Below are positions 56,201 through 64,000 of a stretch of 64,000 nucleotides of DNA, piece after piece. Source of the DNA: Membranipora membranacea (taxonomy: Eukaryota; Bryozoa; Gymnolaemata; Cheilostomatida; Membraniporidae); NCBI GenBank assembly GCA_914767715.1, contig OU612075.1, positions 11,842,001 to 11,906,000 of the forward strand, given 5' to 3'. The position numbers and the translations under genes were made by a program. Numbering within the stretch: position 1 is the stretch's first letter; every line of letters starts with the position of its first letter. The notes under the pieces were generated by a model. It was not told the DNA's origin, made no database searches, and was given only the letters and a program-made list of their open reading frames with translations.

Positions 56201-56302
56201 AGAGAGCGGGTATTCAATCTGAATCCTCAAGCTTTTGTTGACCAGTTCCTTAGCTCATTATCTGTAACAGTGTGTCACGGCAGCGACAGCGATGCAGACT
56301 GA
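53236..56302 (+). pseudogene. Nucleotidyltransferase (GlnD/DUF294-like) plus TPR protein, three frame breaks
   Basis: A ~3.07-kb block after a tttttag acceptor, without introns. Four consecutive frames carry one continuous protein: 53236 to ~53430, ~53427 to ~54000, ~53990 to ~54500, and ~54500 to the TGA at 56300-56302. The first parts hold GSLTRGEATPYLDLEY, the nucleotidyltransferase GS...D-x-E/D signature, then a helical region like the DUF294 C-terminal substrate-binding domain (LRGDL, KKDIFR.PS). From about 55,190 on there are at least seven TPR-like units of about 42 residues in kinesin-light-chain style (YNKVEMFYQKAL, DKAEEYHIQAL, DKAEEYFQKGI). An intracellular enzyme with a protein-binding scaffold is inferred. 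With three shifts it is either a recent pseudogene or affected by indel errors. Confidence 0.75.
54470..56302 (+). CDS. Longest intact part: TPR-repeat region
   Basis: A 610-codon frame without interruption, counted from a non-AUG codon at 54470. The first ~230 codons are helical and lack clear TPR consensus; the TPR array fills the rest, and it ends in a short acidic tail (GSDSDAD). Preservation of 1.8 kb without a stop argues that decay, if real, is recent. Confidence 0.8.
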   Translation: MLFSIMACLVPMKRLLDTEIEAITEEMKSFTKIQPTWADKVRALYCCKRVSAALKVLHDVFGTDLYDDTVRVVKEVTERFPSYLDDIVGVLFHSSCFQQALVFNSFIEMSTSALDDKKTRAEWWRMQIHSALGNREEVKMMLKSSRIEAEHLCENIGMLHINKAKSSKDRTELLEAEHCYLKALALHSRASHRDIDMLSAGTAKHDIITTSLQQSDIDSWYDELLAASRSERLSMIKIVNINVIRSLMMLGTIYDSMQEHKSAEIYYWRCEAMFVQLFGEKTMTVERAVLYQKIGANLNDLNRYQESERASLKAIEMYKEVYGKDCAHSDIIMVYNDLGLNANEVEDYNKVEMFYQKALDMNKRLVSRNADSDSHAGLSLSGMGKSWHGMQRYSEAVEYCLQALKIYDDVYVNTKHIELARVMNNLGVYYEDLQQFDKAEEYHIQALTAFEGITGAEEDVARVLKNIGYCYMISQKYTNAVEYYLRALDVYPTLDNTTSNNREHVIALKLLGYTFLKTEQYDKAEEYFQKGITLLCSQSLKPYDLIIMIYNLMEGMFEKVGSHDKAAECLARKEAIHRERVFNLNPQAFVDQFLSSLSVTVCHGSDSDAD

Positions 56303-57130
56303 AGAGTCACTTCTGTCATAGCCTCATTCAGAGCTAATTATTAATCCGTGGTAGCTTTTTCTTTTTCTTATATTCAGTTGATTTACATCAATATTGACAT
56401 ATATATTAATTATTCATGAGTTTATCAACGCTCAGAACCGTTAATGTTAATACCGATGCGATAACAATTATTTTGCCATCGTCTATCAGTGGATTATTGT
56501 TCGCCTCGTCGTCACTGTAATTATTGCTATTTTAACCAAGTTTTTACTTTACTTTTATTCCTTGTTACGAATGGTGATTATTATTACAAACCTTTTTCAA
56601 ATAAATGCCATAGCCATACATTCAGTGTGATCATGACTTGATAATACATTTCAACAAAGGCTGCATGCTGTGAGCAATGTGTTAGCACAATTTATTGGTA
56701 ATAAGTTGCATTCCATACCATAGTCCATTTACTTCCTTTGCTCTTGGTCACATGCTTTTTGGTGCTAGTTATCTTCCAAGAGTGATTTGTACTGGGATGG
56801 ATGACAAGGAAACTGAGTGACGATCTATAATCTGATTTCCTCTGCTTCCATGGTATAGCTATAGGTTGCATTATACCTTATTTCGGTACCCTACTCCTCC
56901 TATGAGTCACTGGGTGAAAAAAGTAACTATTTTCTTCGAACTGCCATACAATTGGCCTGAGTGAATATTGAGACACAGTAAATTAATAAATACACTCACT
57001 AGTTGGCGGGGTTGATAATAAGTTCCTAAATCCTTTGGCATTTGGCGGGGGGGAGGAAGCGCAGTGTGTCTTGCAACCAAGTATGGTGGCCATATTGAGA
57101 TTGGTCGAGTAGCAAACAGCTCTGACATCT
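56303..57130. other. 3' flank of the NTase-TPR gene
   Basis: An AATAAA at 56600-56605 is a reasonable poly(A) signal for that gene. No other gene is seen. Confidence 0.5.
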
Positions 57131-57710
57131 ATCTCTATCTCAGAAAACTAAAGATATGTTATTTTCAACTAAACGTGAAAGACCTGTCAGCCCTAGCCTC
57201 TTACTTAATGGATCAGTTATTTCTTTCTTTGAGACTACTAAATATCTTGGTGTTGAGATCGACCAGAAGTTTAGATTTGAAGCCCACATCCAAATTGTTG
57301 TTTGTAAGGCAAATCAAAGAATGTATATAATTAAAAACTTTCTGTATTTGAGTACCAAGCCACTTGCATGCATGCTTTTTATTTTTAGTTTTATTGTTTC
57401 ACTTATAATGTATTGTCTACCAGTCCTCTATCCAGCCATTTATCGACGAGATAAGAAGGACATGCGCAAAATATTTAAAGATGCTTCCTCGCTAGGATTA
57501 CAACTTAATTATGATCTCGACACTCTAGTTAACACTCATTTAAAAAATTGTGTAATGCAGATATTCACTGATGACGAACACTTTATCCATAATTACCTCG
57601 AACGATGCCCCTCAGGTCGGCTTAGACACCCTAAACACCGCACTGCCTGGGGCAAAGACTGCTTTTTGAGACACATGTGCATTTATATTAATAATACAAT
57701 TTATTAACTA
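57130..57710 (+). mobile_element. LINE reverse-transcriptase 3' end
   Basis: The + frame 57156-57707 encodes the region after the RT core: a short strand with KYLGVEIDQKFRFEAHI, then helices (YLSTKPLACMLFIFSF) and the C-terminal RTAWGKDCFLRHMC segment, as in CR1/Jockey-like elements. The upstream RT and endonuclease are absent, the usual 5' truncation. It ends near 57707 in an AT-rich stretch. Confidence 0.8.
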
Positions 57711-57815
57711 CTTTTTAATAATACTATTTTTGCATGCAAGGCAACTTCATTTTTTTAAGCAGAGTACGTCTACCAGCAACCTTATTCTCACAACTTTTAC
57801 AGTTAGTGATAGAAT

Positions 57816-57847
<32 letters not shown>

Positions 57848-59044
57848 GCATCACCTGCAAGCATCCAAGAGTCAGAGTACTTTTGCCTATCATCGTGACC
57901 GTTGTTACAGCGTGGTAAATCTTCAATCATAGAGAACAAACACAGGATCCTTATATCAGGCATAGTGATAAAATTATCCACTTATTCAGGAAATTTCAAC
58001 ACAACAGCCTGAGAATCACCTCATCACTCTAGTAGAGCTGACACATTCTCAAAGCTGATACAGGAACTAAGGTCTTACCTGGTACAAAACACACGGACTC
58101 AAGTTGTCTATGGTTTGCATGGAATCAAGACAGTTCCATACATTTTATATCAGGTTCCCCATTGCATTAAATTGATATACTTCATCACCCTCTATGAGTT
58201 TTAAGGTTGTGGTGACTTATAAGCTACTGCTCTGTTCTTGTTGAAATGATTTTTGATAGAGTAATTGTGTACTTATATATGAAGATCAGGCAACTCCTAA
58301 TTCTAATGGTACCTTTTTATTGCAACCATAGAAGTGTTTAGTCTATGATTGCAACATTGCAACTTTAATTAGTAAAATAAGGAAACTTATATCTTGCAAC
58401 ATATAGTAGATTCGGTCATTTACTTCACGGGAAACAATTAAACTTGCTGACTCAATTTCCAACATCAGGAACCTAGAAGTAGGTCTGAATTCGCAGCTGA
58501 AAAAGATTAACTGTTTCAATTAAACGATATTAATCATAATGGCACTGCGCGCAGAGTGAAAAACAAATCCCTGCCAATTTGCGTTATTGCCAGAAGACAG
58601 AGATTAAATTGCTCCCAAACATATTTTTTATTGGTAATATATATCACAGAAGAACTGGCTGACATTGAAATACTACCTCTACCTATCTTAAATGCTGTGC
58701 AATGTCAGATTCGAATAATCAATTTGTTTTCGCATGTCCAAATTACTCAAAAAAATAGTAAGATCACACTCAAGATAGATACCTATCAAATCCTTAAACC
58801 ACAACTGAGCATTAAGGTGATTGACCTGGCTGACTTTATAAAATTCTCCGACAGGTTTACTACTGATATATGCTAAATCACGTTTGTCTGGGCCTCTGAA
58901 TATGATTGGTGTCAAATATCGCCTGTATATTTGACGATTTATTTCAACATCTATCCCAGTCTCCTCTCATAGGACAAGACAAGACATTGAAATGCCAAAT
59001 CCAATAATCCTTTATGAACGTAGGCAAAGTAAAATTTTACCCTC
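57711..59044. other. Intergenic DNA
   Basis: A short (aatc)n microsatellite at 57819-57846. The frame at 58556-58876 has no start context or domain that I can support. Confidence 0.45.
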
Positions 59045-59165
59045 CTCAAGATCAAATTTTAACCTAATTTTTCGCATTCCAGTCACCTCCTTTTACGCTG
59101 CGCTGACCAGTTGAGGGGGAGCAAGTCTTAATGCTGGCAAATGGCCCAAACTTGGTCTAACCTTC
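59045..59165. repeat. Palindrome-bearing dispersed repeat, copy 3
   Basis: 'agatcaaattttaacctaat', 'ttcgcattccagtcacctcc', 'ctgaccagttgagggggagc' and 'ggcaaatggcccaaacttgg' occur in the same order as copies 1 and 2 at 35.5-35.9 kb, but more diverged. Confidence 0.6.
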
Positions 59166-61770
59166 CTCTGAGGCGCTGTCCAACTTGGATAGAATCTATA
59201 ATGATGATGCGACTGGAGCAGTTACTAAAGACAGCAGTGCAGTAACCAGACTAGGTCTAGTCTACTGAAGTTGTTACTTGACCAGTTAGTCCCATCTGAG
59301 GTAACAAAATTTCCCTACTTGGCTGTTAGAATAGGGTACAGAGGAGGTCTACACGACAACTGTCCATGACGACATTTACTCAATGTAACGTTGTGGTTGT
59401 TACCAAGAATTCTTATGAGGAAGCAAAAACAACTCTACTATGAAACTGCTACATCATCCAATTAGTTTGCAAACCACTGGCCAGAAATAGGTACAACTGA
59501 TGCTATCCCCCACCTATATAACTGATGATTGTACATTGTATCTTTTTAAAGCAGAGGAAACAACTTATCAAATTGAACGATGTTTTCAAAGAAAATAGAT
59601 AAATATTGCTGTTGGTGATCTACATTCCACAGCATGCTAGAAATGCTGTAAATGTTGTAAGTTATATTCAATGATGCTTTGATTGCATTAAACTAGTCAC
59701 ATGGCAAAAGCATGACACTTCAGCCCAAATTATTCTGAAGGCGATGAAAACAGCTGAGCTTAATAAGATACTACTAAAAAACGGTTAATAGTTGTCATGA
59801 TTTAAACCATCATGTTTTTCTATAGAATATTAGGCATTGAGAGACTCGCCGGTTTAGATTTTGAGGTATTTACTGCAATGATAATCAAGTTAACTCAAAT
59901 ATAAAATTCTCTCATATAGCACCACGCCGCTAGGTTAAATCTGTTACACAAATAAAACAATTTAGGTATGAATTGTTCATACTCAAGGTCTATCATTTCC
60001 TCCTTATTTTTTTTCTTTTATCTAACTATGATAAAGACCATATAAGGTTATTCAAACTTCTGCCACCACGGCTATTTTGCCTCAGGAATTTCCAACTCAA
60101 AACCAAGATAAAATTCAAACCTGAAACTGAATTTCATGTTATATGATGTGATTCCTAAGAACGTTCAGGGTGGAAGCTAAAAGTGATTATTATTTATATT
60201 ATGTCATATTATATGTTCCCGCTACCATTTCCAGAATATCAATGATCACACAATTTTTTCAAGCGTCATTCCCTGCCAACAGAGTTTTGTAACTCGAAGG
60301 AAGTAATAACTGCTATCAGTATGAAATGGAAGCATAGCTTTTCTAATCCTGCGAGTCATGACTTCCAATCCTAATGCAATAGACAATAGAAAGCTCTGGT
60401 TTATTCACAAATGAATGGAAATCAGCTGTGACAACTTATTAGCTTTGGTAGTGAAAATACTATCCGTTTCACAACTACAAGACAGTTTCAAAGTAGACCA
60501 TTGTGAACAGTGTCTAACCAAGGAGTTATTATTCTTTCTTGGTCTAACACACCATAGGGTGACAGGAACCATCCCGACTTGATGTAGTCAAAAACTAGCC
60601 ATAAACACTGCAAGGGGAGACGATTTTCGAGTGGAGACTTGGAGGCTAATGGCTGTGTGAACTTGGCAGGGTGAGTAGTGAGCACTATTCATCTGGGCGC
60701 TAATGTTTTAAACATCCTCAAAACAATAACATTAAGTGAAATGTTGGGCGTGTACCAGAACTTAGCAGACGACACAGCTGTTTAGACAATAGCATCATGG
60801 ATGGTTTTACGTCAGCGGCTTTGTGTAACAAGACATTGAAATTTTATCAAGGTTTATCATCATTAAATCATTACGGCACATTTAAAATTTCACCAACTTT
60901 CCTTTAACTTGGTGAAGTGGATGCATTGTCCGCTAATCATAATTATAGGCTTCATTGTCAGGTCTTTCGTGTTGAATCACTGGGATCAAACTGCTTCTCA
61001 AAGTAAATAATAATGTGTAAGAGTATCGCGATGCCTGACTTTGACATGATAGCGCTTCTATGAGTACCCAACACGCCAAATATTGCAAAAGATTAGGGAG
61101 TTTTGCTGAGTTTCTGCGTGGTAAGGTGTTTTGTTCACTAGTGTATTTGGTTCTAAGGTTCTTAGGTTTCTTAGGTTAACAAACTACATAAATTCATTTT
61201 GTTGGTACATTCCATCGTTGGATTACTCCCTCATGATGGGATTATTTATTTATTCAATCACCTCATCATCTCGTAACAAGCCTTACAATCCAGCAGTGCA
61301 ATCCAGTTACAAACATAACCCTCCAATAACATCTAAGAATAGTACATCAACATACAGATTCACAACCTTTCGATCTGGCATTAGCTAACAGCATCGTACA
61401 AACAGGAAATCTAAACATTCATTCTCAATCGTCACATCATGGCTGTGGTTTATGAAGTCATAATTTCCGCCCTCCTCAGTTTATAAACAAAATATGTGCT
61501 CTGAGAGTAATGAGTCATGATCGTATTGCCTTGAGGTGTTTTAATTACAAATTATCAGTCCTCAATCGCTGACTCAGAATTATGGATAAACGACCTAAAA
61601 TAGCATTCAGCTGCTCGTGACGTATGTCTCAATCTGGTTTCAATATTGTGAGGGCGTCTATGATAATCCCATCTTAATTGGATCAGGATCAGGATTGCTT
61701 GACCTAAGGCTAAACCACATAATGACCTATTGACCTTTTGTATCTGTTTTATTGCTTGTTGCTGTCTTCT
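59166..61770. other. Intergenic DNA, nothing recognised
   Basis: AT-rich, with only short frames. No repeat, exon or RNA gene could be supported. Confidence 0.5.
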
Positions 61771-61778
61771 CCGCACAA

Positions 61779-61784
61779 TATAAG
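61779..61784 (+). promoter_or_regulatory. TATA box of the 62-kb gene
   Basis: TATAAG in the context cacaatataagcag, about 240 bases before the ATG at 62022. A 5' UTR of about 210 bases is inferred. Confidence 0.4.
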
Positions 61785-62021
61785 CAGGTGCGTGTACTTC
61801 ACTAGGTTATTACAGCTAATCGGTGTGTCAAGCGAAAGCCGCTTATCCCCGCTAAAGACTTACTCAAGCGACTACCAAAATTTAATCAGCAAATCAACTC
61901 AGTTCAGCTTCCTAAGAACACCATCATCCACTAAGAAGTGACCATAAAAGAACTTTGAGGACTTTGCTGCGAAGTTTAACCTAGTGTACAGACTAAAAAG
62001 AGACTCAAATATCACATCATA

Positions 62022-62084
62022 ATGACGCTGACAGCTCTATCGTTATTATGCTGCCTCACTGCCCTGTCAGCTGCCGAGGACACC
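62022..62084 (+). CDS. Signal-peptide exon of a new secreted protein
   Basis: Met plus a hydrophobic Leu/Ala/Cys core (MTLTALSLLCCLTALSAAEDT) with a good cleavage site after SAA. It ends in phase 0 at a gtgagt donor. The 21-codon exon is too short for an ORF search but has the full first-exon architecture. Confidence 0.6.
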
Positions 62085-62452
62085 GTGAGTACACTAGATA
62101 TATAACACATTTACCAATCTACCTCTACAGTCAAAGTTAAACATAGGGAATTGCATTTTTATACCAAACAGCAATTTTTCGGGTGTATGGAACCCTTGCT
62201 TTAGTCATTTGGTTAGCTAGTTGAATCATGAGTAGAATTTTCCTTGTCAAACTAGAGGATATTGCAGAAGATGGTCTAAGCTAATCTGGTTTCTCTCTCT
62301 CCTTTCTTTGAGACTGTAGTTAGGCAAATGGGTTCAAGCCATTCACCAATATAGCCAGGATTAGTGTGGTAGGCCCATGAAAGAAGTTTTCTCTTTTCTA
62401 TGCTGGTGATGATATAACCAAAAGTTTGTGAACCTGACTATTTTCTTTCTCA

Positions 62453-62815
62453 GTTAACCCAAACTAACTCACAGCAAGCAGATAAGACAAGATTTCAGCT
62501 TTCACCTCTGCGCCTGACTTACCGTTCAAATATTCCTACTAACCCCATAATCAACAAAAACATCACATACTATCGAACATGGAGTCAAGGCCATTCACCG
62601 TTTGGCATAATTTATGTTAAAATCATAACAAGAAACTCCACCAGAATCTCCCCAGCAATCATCAAGTCAAACATCAGTCGGAGAGCAGAGCCCGAATACC
62701 GGTACTCCACTGCAGCTGTAACGGAGTCAACAGTCGGTATGGAGTTGAGTGGTTGTGCGGAGTCGTATGTTCGCTGTGCATGTGCTGTTTTGTGGTTGCG
62801 TTTCAGGAGCTGAAC
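62453..62815 (+). CDS. Possible second exon of the secreted protein
   Basis: A strong acceptor (ttttctttctcag) starts a frame open in phase 0, matching the 62084 donor, until a TGA near 62813. It would add about 119 residues rich in Asn, Ile, Thr and Arg, with several NxT/S sites. No domain is recognised, and a real exon could end earlier at an internal donor. The overlapping minus frame (62902-62612) is an alternative reading of the same DNA. Confidence 0.35.
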
Positions 62816-62919
62816 GATCTGCTGTGCCAAGCATCGCATTTTGAAGCTCATAGTTTGACTTTTGTCCTTGGTTATCTGCTTGCAGTGTTGGCAATGATAC
62901 ACTTAGACTAACAAGTGTT

Positions 62920-64000
62920 GTCGGAGATGTATTTGGTAATATTTCATTATCTGATTATCTTCACTTTTAAGCTCGCTCAAGTAACTCAATGTGGTTTTCT
63001 TAACTTGGTCCTCTTAAGTTGCTCGGCCAGCAAAGGGAGGAAGTCATTGGTATTCAAAGGTTCCATATTTTGCAGTCACTCCATTCCTCCTTCTGAACCT
63101 TTACCTTAGACCTTAGGCATTCTAGCTGTTGCGCAAGACAGCATCTCTTTCAATGAATGATGATAGTAAAGGTTTATGTTCCAGTGTTTATAGCCCAAAA
63201 TGTCTTAATTACCCTGTAATTGGTTTTTATCGGTTTATTAGTATGCCCGCTAATAATTTCTATCCTCTGGCCAGCATTCAGAATGGCTAGCAAAAAGTCT
63301 TCCACTGGGTACAAGGTTTCCTCAGTGAACAAAGTTTTCAACAGTTTTTCATCACTTTTACCGTTACTTCTGATCTTTACAAACAAATGAACAAATGTTG
63401 TTCAATTTTCATCAGGATCAGTTGGACGGTTTCCTGGCTTGAAAGTTGATGTGACTATGAGTTCACTTAGTTTAACTCAGCCCGCATATTACGCAGAAAC
63501 TGCTGCTTTTAACATTTTGACACCCAAAACCAAACCTTAACCAGACACAGACCACAGTATACTCCTGCTACCAGCAGCAAACAGCCATTGCGTCATATGG
63601 CAGTTCATTGAAGGATCTTGTGGTGTATATACCAAGTTATTGCTACTACCTGCGGTATTTTGATTTCAAACGCTCAGAATATTCCTGTTTGAAATAAGAA
63701 AAATTTGAGTGCACCATCGAACGTTAGTCTGTCAATCCAAATTTTGATTACAAAAATTCAGACAGCTAAAAATCTGTGAAATATTAAAGGAATACTGAAT
63801 GTGACATTTAAATTATGTTTAATATCAGTGATCTGTGATCTATTATTCAACAGAATTTCATTGAAACCAGCTGAAAATTAGTAAAATCATCCTGGTGCAT
63901 TTCTGCTGTCAATTTAAAAATTATGTAAGATGTTTAAATTCCTGTAACCTCATTAGTAGATCACGATTTCGTAAAGAATTCCCCCTGATGTCAGAACCAT
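62920..64000. other. Downstream DNA, no gene recognised
   Basis: Possibly intron or 3' flank of the 62-kb gene. Nothing in it could be supported as an exon. Confidence 0.4.

Noticed and set aside
62612-62902. 96-codon minus frame
   Set aside because: It overlaps the candidate second exon of the 62-kb gene and has no promoter, splice or domain support, though it remains an alternative.

Overview
The window looks like nuclear DNA of a multicellular animal, most likely a marine invertebrate. The evidence is GT-AG introns with gtaagt/gtgagt donors, thrombospondin type-1 repeat (TSR) exons, a Golgi-type carbohydrate sulfotransferase, and a mix of Gypsy, LINE, tRNA-derived SINE and MITE-like elements in AT-rich intergenic DNA. 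I cannot assign a phylum from the sequence alone. I see no bacterial operon, CRISPR array, rRNA or functional tRNA.

Region 3.5-12.8 kb (+ strand): a 16-exon gene for a predicted 828-residue secreted protein. It has a signal peptide split over two exons, an unrecognised cysteine-rich N-terminal module, ten TSR exons and a short Cys-plus-basic C-terminal tail. Region 15.2-18.9 kb (- strand): an inverted, tail-to-tail partial copy of exons 10-16. It lacks the 5' exons, carries a deletion in one TSR exon and a frameshift with stop in another, and its last exon is expanded by an 18-bp coding minisatellite into an Asn-rich tail. A third broken TSR exon lies at 24.17-24.31 kb (+). The spacer between the arms holds a LINE fragment.

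Region 26.7-34.3 kb (+): a seven-exon carbohydrate sulfotransferase (413 residues as modelled), with a large 8/6-mer satellite in intron 1. Region 39.0-42.5 kb (+): a five-exon gene for a 487-residue Cys/His and acidic-tail protein of a repetitive type, with a TATA promoter candidate upstream and a ~176-bp tandem repeat just downstream.

Region 44.2-52.3 kb (- strand): a decayed Ty3/Gypsy retrotransposon with gag, protease, RT, RNase H and integrase, plus a 719-codon zinc-finger ORF in the position where some relatives have env. LTR-gag sequence occurs twice, exactly 7,038 bp apart, which implies a tandem arrangement. Region 53.2-56.3 kb (+): a large single-exon coding block for a GlnD/DUF294-like nucleotidyltransferase followed by kinesin-light-chain-like TPRs, broken by three frame shifts. 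Region 57.1-57.7 kb: a LINE reverse-transcriptase 3' end. Region 61.8-62.9 kb (+): TATA box, signal-peptide exon and a possible second exon of a small secreted protein. The remaining DNA is intergenic or intronic, with several MITEs, hairpins and minisatellites.

The genes do not form a pathway. The TSR protein and the sulfotransferase both concern extracellular or secretory-pathway biology, but their adjacency is not evidence of a shared function. Exon models were made by reading splice sites and phase by eye; single-base lesions could be assembly errors.
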